Source: an uncultured Oscillospiraceae bacterium
Lineage (GTDB): Bacteria > Bacillota > Clostridia > Oscillospirales > Ruminococcaceae
Assembly (NCBI GenBank): GCA_900556255.1
Contig: USNZ01000113.1
Coordinates: forward strand, 1-5,037
DNA length: 5,037 nt
Reading direction: 5' to 3'
The notes under the pieces are model-generated. The model was given only the letters and a program-made list of their open reading frames with translations. It ran no database searches and had not been told where the DNA came from. The translations under genes were made by a program, and so were the position numbers. Positions within the stretch are counted from its first letter, which is position 1; every line of letters begins with the position of its first letter. This document shows positions 1 to 5,037 of this stretch, piece by piece.

Positions 1-478
1 GGCGCTGTGCGGCCTCCTTTTGCACCATGACGGTAATGTTGCGGATGGGCAGCTTCTCCTCCAGCAGGCGCATCAAAATGGGGCTGGTGATGTAGTACGG
101 CAGGTTGGCACAGACGGCCACCGGTTTATCCCCGAATTCTTCGGCGATCAGGGTGCGCAGGTCGACCTTGAGGACGTCCTCCAACACCAGCTTGAAGTTG
201 TCGTATTCGGCCATCGTCTCGGCCAAAATCGGCGGCAGACGCTTGTCGACCTCAACGGAAACAACTTTGTCGGCACGTTTGCAGAGCTGCTCGGTCAAGA
301 CGCCGACACCGGGGCCGATCTCCAGCGCGCCCCAGCCTTCCGTGATGCCGGCAGCCTCGGCAATGCGGGGGCAAATACCGGGGTTAATGATAAAGTTCTG
401 GCCGAAGCCTTTGGAAAGTTCAAAATCGTGCCGCGCACACAGGTCGCGGATCGTGGACATATCGGTAAGGTTCGGCAC
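1..478 (-). CDS. rsmA: 16S rRNA dimethyladenosine methyltransferase RsmA/KsgA, N-terminal 159 residues (3' end beyond window)
   Basis: RsmA uses SAM to dimethylate the two adjacent adenines in the 3'-terminal helix of 16S rRNA (A1518/A1519 in E. coli) late in 30S assembly, in the cytoplasm. Counting from the GTG start, the sequence shows the family's GQNFIIN segment (26-32), SAM motif I EIGPGVG (53-59), the acidic residue after strand 2 (VSVEVD, E76), an ED pair (100-101), the catalytic motif NLPYYI (125-130) and the MVQKEAAQR stretch (151-159). The rest of the Rossmann domain and the C-terminal helical domain lie off the left edge. I chose GTG at 478 because AAAGG (488-492) sits 9 nt upstream, and because translation from it gives about the usual N-terminal length before the GQNF motif. 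The in-frame ATG at 487 directly abuts AAAGG and leaves no spacing. It lies 21 nt after the S41 gene and so is probably the last known member of the ftsEX operon. Identity is very secure; the exact start is less so. Confidence 0.95.
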   Translation of the reverse strand, partial: MPNLTDMSTIRDLCARHDFELSKGFGQNFIINPGICPRIAEAAGITEGWGALEIGPGVGVLTEQLCKRADKVVSVEVDKRLPPILAETMAEYDNFKLVLEDVLKVDLRTLIAEEFGDKPVAVCANLPYYITSPILMRLLEEKLPIRNITVMVQKEAAQR

Positions 479-487
479 AAAAAACAT

Positions 488-492
488 CCTTT
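488..492 (-). promoter_or_regulatory. Shine-Dalgarno of rsmA that favours the GTG start
   Basis: On the minus strand AAAGG, followed by the A of an ATG, lies 9 nt before the GTG at 478-476 and 0 nt before the ATG at 487-485. Normal spacing is about 5-10 nt, so the GTG is the better start. This is inferred from spacing only. Confidence 0.6.
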
Positions 493-499
493 CGGGAAA

Positions 500-1714
500 T
501 CAGTTCAAGCCCGCAACCATCTGTGCAGCTGCAACGGCCTTGGAAATCTGCGGGTCGGTTTCAATGGTAAAGTCATAGTAGGAGTTCTGCTCATCGCTGC
601 TCAGCGTGGCATCTACATCGGGGGTCAGGCCGACGTCATTCCAGGTCTGGGCCTCATTATCCTGCAAAATGCCTACGGTAATGATGGCGGCAGAACCGTC
701 GGAGAAGCTCTGCGGGTCGCTCATAACAACACCCTTGCCGGCGGTGACGGTGCCGACCAATACGGCATCCCCCATCTTGCGCAGTGCATTGGCAAACAAC
801 TCGGCGCTGCCGGCGGTGCTGCCGTTGACCAGGCAGACAGCGGGCACGGACAGACAGGTCTCGTCGGACATGCGCAGGTCGGTGATAACGCCGTCCTTGC
901 CCTGCTGGCTGGCTATCAGACCGGAGGGCAAGCAGTAGTCGGCCGCCACCAGGGCGGCGTTGAGGTTTTCACCGCTGTTGTCGCGCAGGTCAAAAACCAT
1001 GGCTTTGACATTGCTGTCCATCAGGGAATCCACGGCGGATTTGAACTCGCTGCCGGTGGAGCTTGCAAAGGAATATACCCGCAGATAGCCCACCGAGTCG
1101 TTCAGAACCTGGTAGGACACCGTGGGAGCTTTATAGTTGGTGTGGACAATGTCAAGAGTTTTCTCCTCACGCTGGGGGGTCAGGTAGCCGATGGTGGTGG
1201 TGGTGCCTTCCTCCCCCAGCAGGGCGGAGGTGATGGCAGAGGTTTCGGTCATCTGACGAGTTGAGACACCGTTGATGGCGGTGATAAAGCCGCCGACCTC
1301 CAGGCCGCTTTCCCCTGCGGGCGAATTGTCGAACAGTCGAATGATGCGCGCATAGCCGGAGGACGCGTCGTTGACGACGGTAACGCCGATGCCGGTCAGC
1401 TTGCCGGATTCTACAGCCTGGCGCTCGCTGTTGGCCTTGGCGGAGTAGTAGCGGGCGTATTTGTCGCTGATGCCCAGCACATAACCGGCGGCAATGGTGT
1501 CGTTCAGGGTATCGTTATTGATGGTAAAATACTCGTTGGCGCGAACAAAACGGTCGATTTCCGACAGTTTGTTGTATTGACGCTCCTTGTTTTTGACGCT
1601 GGACACCGTGGTGTTGAACATATTCATGGAAACAACCATGGTCAGCGAAAAGGTTACGGCCATGGCGATCAGCGCAATGGCTGCCGCCACACCGAGACTG
1701 ATTTTTTTGCTCAT
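500..1714 (-). CDS. Membrane-anchored PDZ/S41-family C-terminal processing peptidase homologue with altered active site
   Basis: This 404-residue protein has the layout of CtpA/CtpB proteases: a short cytoplasmic N-terminus, one membrane segment (about 7-33), a helical region containing SDKYARYY (83-90, matching the family's D-x-Y-x-R-Y motif), a PDZ domain (about 105-190, GIGV...GLEVGGFITAING) and an S41 core (about 200-370). CtpA-type enzymes trim or cleave extracytoplasmic proteins near their C-termini using a Ser-Lys dyad. The Lys is visible in AGKGVVM (K327). In B. subtilis CtpB and E. coli Prc the Ser precedes the Lys by 25 residues; here that position is G302 in STAGSAELF, with serines nearby at 299 and 303. 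The helper Gln four residues after the Lys is M331, and the usual glycine-rich DLRxNPGG is DLRDNSGE (242-249). The protein may therefore be inactive or rearranged. The start ATG has AGGAG (1724-1728) 9 nt upstream. It sits 39 nt after a 34-codon gene and 21 nt before rsmA. In Bacillus ctpB also neighbours ftsEX. Confidence 0.9.
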   Translation of the reverse strand: MSKKISLGVAAAIALIAMAVTFSLTMVVSMNMFNTTVSSVKNKERQYNKLSEIDRFVRANEYFTINNDTLNDTIAAGYVLGISDKYARYYSAKANSERQAVESGKLTGIGVTVVNDASSGYARIIRLFDNSPAGESGLEVGGFITAINGVSTRQMTETSAITSALLGEEGTTTTIGYLTPQREEKTLDIVHTNYKAPTVSYQVLNDSVGYLRVYSFASSTGSEFKSAVDSLMDSNVKAMVFDLRDNSGENLNAALVAADYCLPSGLIASQQGKDGVITDLRMSDETCLSVPAVCLVNGSTAGSAELFANALRKMGDAVLVGTVTAGKGVVMSDPQSFSDGSAAIITVGILQDNEAQTWNDVGLTPDVDATLSSDEQNSYYDFTIETDPQISKAVAAAQMVAGLN

Positions 1715-1735
1715 ACAGGGAAACTCCTAACTTCG

Positions 1736-1750
1736 TGCGGTACTGCCGCA
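1736..1750 (-). repeat. Small GC-rich hairpin between the 34-codon gene and the S41 gene
   Basis: TGCGG and CCGCA form a perfect 5-bp stem around a 5-nt loop in the 39-nt gap. No U-tract follows, so it does not look like a terminator. It ends 7 nt before the AGGAG of the S41 gene and could modestly affect transcript stability or ribosome access, or be chance. Confidence 0.35.
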
Positions 1751-1753
1751 AGG

Positions 1754-1858
1754 TTATGCCAGCGCAAAGATCACGCCGGAAAGCAGGCTCAAAATCATAA
1801 ATAGGGCGATAATCAGGCAAAAAATGCGAACCGACAGGCTGCGCTTATGCGGTTTCAT
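1754..1858 (-). CDS. 34-residue single-pass membrane peptide, unrecognised
   Basis: A complete small gene lies in the otherwise empty gap between the M23 and S41 genes. It runs from ATG (1858-1856) to TAA (1756-1754). A textbook GGAGG (1867-1871) sits 8 nt upstream, and the start is 17 nt after the stop of the M23 gene. The product has a basic N-terminus (MKPHKRSLSVR, five positive or His residues, no acidic residues anywhere), then a hydrophobic stretch of about 21 residues (12-32, rich in Ile, Leu, Phe) and ends FALA. The likely topology is N-terminus inside with one membrane helix. An uncleaved signal-like anchor or a small regulator of a membrane complex fits what is seen. I do not recognise a family. 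The position between FtsEX/M23 and a membrane protease suggests, as inference only, a partner or modulator of one of them. Strong RBS, tight spacing and a clean amphipathic-to-hydrophobic layout argue that it is real. Confidence 0.75.
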   Translation of the reverse strand: MKPHKRSLSVRIFCLIIALFMILSLLSGVIFALA

Positions 1859-1875
1859 ACAGGATGCCTCCGTTT

Positions 1876-3084
1876 TTAAGAAAGATAGTTCATAACATTG
1901 GTCAGCACACCGTTGACCTTCATTTCCAGATGCAGGTGGTTGCCTGTGGAATAGCCGGTCGAGCCGACATGTCCCAGCAGGGTGCCGCGGCTGACCTGCT
2001 GCCCCACGCTGACGGCGGGGGTGCCGTTCATGTGGGCATACAGCGTGGAGTAGCTGTTGCCGTTGGAATCGGTGCCGTGGTAAACCTGCACATAGTAGCC
2101 CCAGCTGTAATGGTAGGCGGCGGCGGTAACAACACCGGCCTCTACCGAGTAGATGTCGGTGCCGCCGGGGGCAGCGTAGTCGGTGCCGCGGTGTCCGTTG
2201 CCGCCAAAATAGCAGGAAACATATTTATAGGTGGCCAGCGGCGGGCCGAAGTTCAGCGAGCAGGTAATGGAAGAATTACCGTACTGCTTGTTGGCGGCGT
2301 TCAGGATGGCATCCAACTCGGCGGCCTTGGCGTCCACCAGTTTGTTCATCTCGATCTGCGCCTCTTTGGCGGCAGCCTCGGCGGCCTGGGCCTCGGTCAA
2401 ATCGGCGTTGGCTTGCTGAATACTGCCCTGCAGCTCGTTCTTTTTCTGTTGCAAAGCATCCTGCTGCTCCTGCATGGCGGCGCGGGCAGTTTCCAAATCG
2501 GTCTTGGCCTGCTCCAGGTCGGCTTTCTGCTGCTCCAGGGCGGCGTGTTCGTCCTCCAGCTGTTGGCAGATGGCCTGATCCTTGGCGGTGATTTGCTCCA
2601 GCGTCTGGGCAAAGGTCAGGAGCTGGTACAGGTTGGTGGCGCTGGAAAGCAGAGCGATGGAGCCGCCGTCGTTGAGCATCTGCATGGCACCCATGCGTTC
2701 TTTGAAATCGGCCCAGCGTCGGTCAAATTCGGCCTGCTTGGCGACCAGTTCGTCCTCCTTGACGGAGATCTCGTCCTCTTTGTCGTGAATCTCGTTGTCC
2801 AGCTCGCCGATTTGCCCGGCGATCAGGTTGATTTGGTTCAAAATGGTGGCCTTTTGTTCCTCCAACTGCTTTTTGATGGCCTCGGCGTTGGCGGTGTTGG
2901 ACTGTGCATCTTTAAGCTGCTGGTTGATGGTATTCAGCTTTTGCTGTAAGGCGGCCAGTTCCTGGCGCACCTGCGCCGTGCTGGCTGCACTGGCGGATGG
3001 CAGGTAGGAAAAGGCTGCCGTGACCGTCAGGCAGACCGCCAAAAGGGCGGAAAGCAGCTTTTTTGTGCGGGGTGAAAATTGCAT
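1876..3084 (-). CDS. Secreted coiled-coil M23 (LytM) peptidoglycan endopeptidase, EnvC-like, FtsEX partner
   Basis: The 402-residue protein has a signal peptide (basic MQFSPRTKK, hydrophobic 10-28, likely cleavage near ASA-A about 33/34). A long Gln/Ala/Glu/Lys-rich coiled coil (about 36-265) follows, interrupted around 131-160 by a less charged segment ([23 protein letters not shown]). The C-terminal M23 domain (about 283-402) carries the HxxxD zinc motif in [14 protein letters not shown] (H298, D302), YAHM (H351) and NHLHLE (H383, H385). All residues expected for zinc binding and catalysis are present, so it is probably an active endopeptidase cutting peptide cross-links, unlike E. coli EnvC, whose LytM domain only activates amidases. 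Two cysteines (275, 291) flank the domain entry. The start chosen has GAGG (3095-3098) 10 nt upstream and gives a clean signal peptide; an in-frame ATG at 3147 would overlap ftsX and mask the signal. It begins 14 nt after ftsX, which implies that FtsEX controls it through the coiled coil. Confidence 0.93.
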   Translation of the reverse strand: MQFSPRTKKLLSALLAVCLTVTAAFSYLPSASAASTAQVRQELAALQQKLNTINQQLKDAQSNTANAEAIKKQLEEQKATILNQINLIAGQIGELDNEIHDKEDEISVKEDELVAKQAEFDRRWADFKERMGAMQMLNDGGSIALLSSATNLYQLLTFAQTLEQITAKDQAICQQLEDEHAALEQQKADLEQAKTDLETARAAMQEQQDALQQKKNELQGSIQQANADLTEAQAAEAAAKEAQIEMNKLVDAKAAELDAILNAANKQYGNSSITCSLNFGPPLATYKYVSCYFGGNGHRGTDYAAPGGTDIYSVEAGVVTAAAYHYSWGYYVQVYHGTDSNGNSYSTLYAHMNGTPAVSVGQQVSRGTLLGHVGSTGYSTGNHLHLEMKVNGVLTNVMNYLS

Positions 3085-3098
3085 ATTGTAAGGACCTC

Positions 3099-4004
3099 TT
3101 AAACGTTCAAATGCTTGCGGATGCTGGTGGCTGTGCCGATGCCGCACAAAATAAAGCCCAGCAGTGCGAAGCCGGCCACAATGTAATACCAGACGTTCGC
3201 CAGCGGGACAAGCTGCCCGCCCAGCATCTGCGACAGGTTGGACGGGTTTTCGGCATACCAGCGGGTCAGGGCATAGTAGGCCCCGCAGATGACGCCGGAG
3301 GCGATGGCGGCCGACAGCAAACCGGACGTCACACCCTCGACAAAGAACGGGAACCGAATAAAGCCGTTGGTGGCACCTACCAGTTTCATAATGCCGATTT
3401 CCTTGCGGCGGTTAAACACGGTGATTTTAATGGTGTTATTGATAACCACAATACTGACGATGGCCAGAATCAGAACCACGGTGTAACTGGCATAGCTGAC
3501 GACCTTTTGCAGGGATACAAACATGTTGGCCATGTCCAGCGGGGCATTGACCTGATAGACACCGTCGATATTGACAAGCTCGCTGCGCACAGCTGCGATG
3601 TTATCGGGGCTGTCCACAACAACGCGGTAGTTGGGGTAAAAGGGGTTGTCGTTGGCGAAGGCCTCCTGCAGGTTGGTGTAGTCCTTCAGCATGTCGCTGT
3701 AAATGTTCAGCACGTCCTGCGGCGAAACATAGGTCACGCCGGTAACGTGGGCCGTGCTGCGGATGGCGGCATCGGCGGCAGCCAGCTGCTCCTCGCTGGC
3801 GTCAAGATCCATGTAGACAACAGTCTCGTTCTGGTTGCCGATGTAATCGACCATGGCGTCCACGTTGACACCCAGAAGATAGGCGGCACCGATCAGCAGC
3901 ATGCAGACGGTCAGAACGCCCATGGAGGCAAAGGTCATAAGGCGGTTGGCACGCAGGTTGTGAAGCCCCTGCCCCACCAGATAGGTAAAGCTGGAAAAAC
4001 GCAT
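3099..4004 (-). CDS. ftsX: Cell-division ABC transporter-like permease subunit FtsX
   Basis: FtsX is the membrane half of FtsEX, which transmits ATP-driven movement across the membrane to wall hydrolases. The 301-residue product has the expected four membrane segments (about 22-45, 171-191, 221-245, 272-292). A large extracellular domain (about 46-170) is where partner hydrolases bind, and there is a smaller second outside loop (about 246-271). The conserved cytoplasmic FtsX signature [14 protein letters not shown] (199-212) precedes TM3 and marks the FtsE-coupling region. Length is typical for Gram-positive FtsX. The start ATG at 4004 has GGGGAGG (4010-4016) 5 nt upstream and lies 14 nt after the ftsE stop. 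The in-frame ATG at 4031 would overlap ftsE and add nine residues before the conserved start. No anomalies seen. Confidence 0.96.
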   Translation of the reverse strand: MRFSSFTYLVGQGLHNLRANRLMTFASMGVLTVCMLLIGAAYLLGVNVDAMVDYIGNQNETVVYMDLDASEEQLAAADAAIRSTAHVTGVTYVSPQDVLNIYSDMLKDYTNLQEAFANDNPFYPNYRVVVDSPDNIAAVRSELVNIDGVYQVNAPLDMANMFVSLQKVVSYASYTVVLILAIVSIVVINNTIKITVFNRRKEIGIMKLVGATNGFIRFPFFVEGVTSGLLSAAIASGVICGAYYALTRWYAENPSNLSQMLGGQLVPLANVWYYIVAGFALLGFILCGIGTATSIRKHLNV

Positions 4005-4018
4005 AATATCCTCCCCTG

Positions 4019-4768
4019 TTATTCTTCCCAATCGTCACGGTCGCGCATTGCCATGCGGGCAGCATACTCCTTGGCTACCTCAGGGTGCGCGGTGTCGGAT
4101 GCTACCATGCCGTCCGACAGGGTGATAACGCGGTTGTTGTATTTGGCGGCCAGCTTATGTACCAGTTCATGCTCGTGCGTGACGACCACCACAGTGATGT
4201 TTACCTTGTTGATGGCCTCAAACAGCTGCATAATGTCCATGGACATTTCGGGGTCGATGTTGCCGGTCGGTTCGTCCGCAATGATGAGCTTGGGGCCGTG
4301 GGCCAGAGCGCGGGCCACGGCAACACGCTGCTGTTCGCCGCCGGAAAGCTCGTCCGGCAGACGGTCGAGCTTATCTTCCAACCCGACCAGAGAAAGGGCA
4401 AACGGCACACGGGCCTTGATTTTTTTGGTGGAAATATTGGTCACGCGCATGGCAAAGGCCACGTTTTCGTAGACGGTCATGGTGGGAATCAGGCGGAAGT
4501 CCTGAAACACCACGCCCATCTGGCGGCGCAGATACGGCACCTTGCGGCGCTTGATCTTGGTAAGGTCCTGCCCGTTGATAAAGACCTTGCCCTCGGTGGG
4601 GCGCTCCTCCATCTGCATCAATTTCAGAAAGGTGGATTTGCCGGCACCGGAATGTCCTAAGATAAAGACGAACTCGCCCTCGTCAATATGGATATTGATA
4701 TCATCAAGCGCCAAATTTTCGGAATTATGGGTTTCGTATGTTTTGGAAACGTGTTCAAAATCAATCAT
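4019..4768 (-). CDS. ftsE: Cell-division ATP-binding protein FtsE
   Basis: FtsE is the cytoplasmic ATPase of the FtsEX complex. The 249-residue product carries every ABC motif: Walker [10 protein letters not shown] (38-46), Q-loop FQD (Q89), signature LSGGEQQ (141-147), Walker [11 protein letters not shown] (161-170, catalytic E166), D-loop NID and H-loop VTHEHE (H198). FtsE-typical features are [19 protein letters not shown] after the Q-loop and the DEPTGNIDP stretch. The short acidic tail (RDRDDWEE) lies beyond the conserved core. Most FtsE proteins are about 220-230 residues, so this one has a slightly longer C-terminus. The start at 4768 has AGGAG (4777-4781) 8 nt upstream and yields [11 protein letters not shown], the usual N-terminus. 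An in-frame ATG at 4834 falls at the predicted transcription start and is unlikely. ftsE is the first gene of the operon and is read from the promoter at 4840-4868. Confidence 0.97.
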   Translation of the reverse strand: MIDFEHVSKTYETHNSENLALDDINIHIDEGEFVFILGHSGAGKSTFLKLMQMEERPTEGKVFINGQDLTKIKRRKVPYLRRQMGVVFQDFRLIPTMTVYENVAFAMRVTNISTKKIKARVPFALSLVGLEDKLDRLPDELSGGEQQRVAVARALAHGPKLIIADEPTGNIDPEMSMDIMQLFEAINKVNITVVVVTHEHELVHKLAAKYNNRVITLSDGMVASDTAHPEVAKEYAARMAMRDRDDWEE

Positions 4769-4776
4769 TTGGCAAA

Positions 4777-4781
4777 CTCCT
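4777..4781 (-). promoter_or_regulatory. Shine-Dalgarno of ftsE
   Basis: AGGAG lies 8 nt before the ATG at 4768 and decides this start over the in-frame upstream ATG at 4834, which has no SD-like sequence. Confidence 0.8.
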
Positions 4782-4834
4782 GTGTAGGTTTGAACAATCT
4801 TGGATGGGCCATAATTTTGGGTACAGCCATACAT

Positions 4835-4849
4835 ATAGTATTTTACTAT
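4835..4849. repeat. Perfect inverted repeat ATAGTA-TTT-TACTAT overlapping the -10 box
   Basis: Two 6-bp arms (4835-4840 and 4844-4849) are separated by 3 bp and cover the -10 hexamer at 4840-4845. Such placement suits a repressor operator, but AT-rich promoter DNA often yields short palindromes by chance. No regulator gene is nearby to support it. Confidence 0.35.
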
Positions 4850-4868
4850 TTTAGCGGCTTTACGTCAA
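4840..4868 (-). promoter_or_regulatory. Sigma-A-type promoter of the ftsEX operon
   Basis: The minus strand shows TTGACG (4868-4863, -35, 5/6 to consensus), a 17-nt spacer, and TAAAAT (4845-4840, -10, 5/6). The predicted transcription start is about 4831-4835, giving a leader of roughly 65 nt before ftsE. The element sits directly between the preceding gene's terminator and ftsE, where an operon promoter is expected. It is the only convincing promoter seen in the window. Confidence 0.8.
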
Positions 4869-4884
4869 GCGACAAAGGGCTTTG

Positions 4885-4926
4885 ACAAAAAGAAAAACGA
4901 CGCTGTTATGCGTCACAGCGCCGTTT
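4885..4926 (-). terminator. Intrinsic terminator of the gene at the right edge
   Basis: Reading leftward, AACGGCGCTGT (4925-4915) pairs with ACAGCGTCGTT (4906-4896) as an 11-bp stem with a single G-U wobble and an 8-nt loop. An A-U pair (4926/4895) extends it, and TTTTTCTTTTT follows. It begins about 25 nt after the stop codon at 4951. It separates the upstream transcription unit from the ftsEX promoter. Confidence 0.88.
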
Positions 4927-4950
4927 GTGAATTTTTATTAAATTATGGTA

Positions 4951-5037
4951 TCAATACTTGGCGAGGTTGGCGGACAGGTATTTTTTGACCATGAGCGCTA
5001 CCTTAAAGACAATGGCATCGTCAAAGTTGCGCAGATC
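4951..5037 (-). CDS. C-terminal 28 residues of an unidentified protein (5' end beyond window)
   Basis: An open frame enters from the right edge and ends at TGA (4953-4951). The visible tail reads DLRNFDDAIVFKVALM followed by VKKYLSANLAKY. It looks like an amphipathic, probably helical C-terminus of a soluble protein. It is too short for me to assign a family. That it is a real gene end is supported by the intrinsic terminator starting about 25 nt downstream and by the absence of any stop in this frame up to the window edge (only 28 codons, so weak on its own). Confidence 0.65.
   Translation of the reverse strand, partial: DLRNFDDAIVFKVALMVKKYLSANLAKY

Noticed and set aside
20..1264. 414-codon plus-strand open frame opposite rsmA and the S41 gene
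   Set aside because: It is antisense to two clearly recognisable genes. Its translation is rich in Gly, Gln, His and Val with no domain, and it crosses the boundary between the two genes. It is a by-product of GC-rich codon use.
1515..1820. 101-codon minus-strand frame overlapping the S41 start and the 34-codon gene
   Set aside because: It is out of frame with both real genes, its composition is rich in Arg, Cys and His, and it has no SD. The 34-codon frame and the S41 start each have a strong RBS instead.
1864..2949. 361-codon plus-strand frame rich in Leu, Gly and Val, looking superficially like a membrane protein
   Set aside because: The Leu/Val richness is the reverse complement of Gln/Glu/Lys/Asp/Ala codons of the M23 protein's coiled coil. 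There is no good RBS and no independent support.
2330..2980. Apparent repetitive pattern of ctgctcc/tccag/ggcggc words suggesting DNA repeats
   Set aside because: It follows from repeated Gln, Glu and Ala codons in the coiled coil. The units are not regular in length and no exact long repeat is visible.
3085..3147. Upstream in-frame ATG extending the M23 protein by 21 residues
   Set aside because: It overlaps the end of ftsX and would bury the signal peptide behind a His/Arg-rich segment. The ATG at 3084 has an SD.
3063..4472. 469-codon plus-strand open frame opposite ftsX and ftsE
   Set aside because: It is antisense to textbook FtsX and FtsE with no recognisable motif. Long antisense frames are expected with this codon bias.
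4769..4834. Upstream in-frame ATG extending FtsE by 22 residues
   Set aside because: It falls at the predicted transcription start, lacks an SD, and precedes the conserved FtsE N-terminus. The ATG at 4768 has AGGAG 8 nt upstream.
4915..4950. Possible rightward terminator using the same stem
   Set aside because: No plus-strand gene ends here, and the T-run on that side is interrupted by gtgaa, whereas the leftward T-tract follows the stem directly.

Overview
The window is a compact, entirely minus-strand cell-division and cell-wall gene cluster, probably from a Gram-positive anaerobe of the class Clostridia, perhaps the Oscillospiraceae/Ruminococcaceae (Faecalibacterium/Subdoligranulum-like). 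The reasons are GC-rich codon use, strong GGAGG-type ribosome binding sites, sigma-A-like promoter spacing, and the gene order ftsE-ftsX-M23 peptidase-S41 protease, which is familiar from Firmicutes. The taxonomic placement is an inference from gene style, not from a database match.

In transcription order (right to left): the last 28 codons of an unrecognised gene end at 4951 and are followed by a good intrinsic terminator (4885-4926). A well-formed promoter (-35 TTGACG, 17-nt spacer, -10 TAAAAT; 4840-4868) then starts a new operon. It reads ftsE (ATPase, 4019-4768), ftsX (membrane subunit, 3099-4004), a secreted coiled-coil M23 peptidase (1876-3084), an uncatalogued 34-residue single-pass membrane peptide (1754-1858), a membrane-anchored PDZ/S41 C-terminal-processing-protease homologue (500-1714), and rsmA/ksgA, the 16S rRNA dimethyladenosine methyltransferase (1-478), cut by the left edge. 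Gaps between these genes are only 14, 14, 17, 39 and 21 nt, and no terminator-like element with a U-tract lies between them, so a single transcript is likely.

FtsEX is expected to use ATP hydrolysis to switch on a periplasm-side or wall-side hydrolase through the large FtsX extracellular loop. The adjacent coiled-coil M23 protein is the natural partner. Unlike E. coli EnvC, its LytM domain keeps the zinc-binding His/Asp/His set, so it may cut peptidoglycan itself. The S41 protein would be expected to process wall-associated proteins, but the position that should hold its catalytic Ser is Gly and the helper Gln is Met, so it may be a pseudoprotease. The main points worth following are this altered S41 active site, the 34-residue membrane peptide, and rsmA at the tail of a division operon.

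No RNA genes, mobile elements, CRISPR arrays or attachment sites were seen. The only non-coding stretch of any size is about 180 bp (4769-4950), which holds the terminator, the promoter and the ftsE leader.
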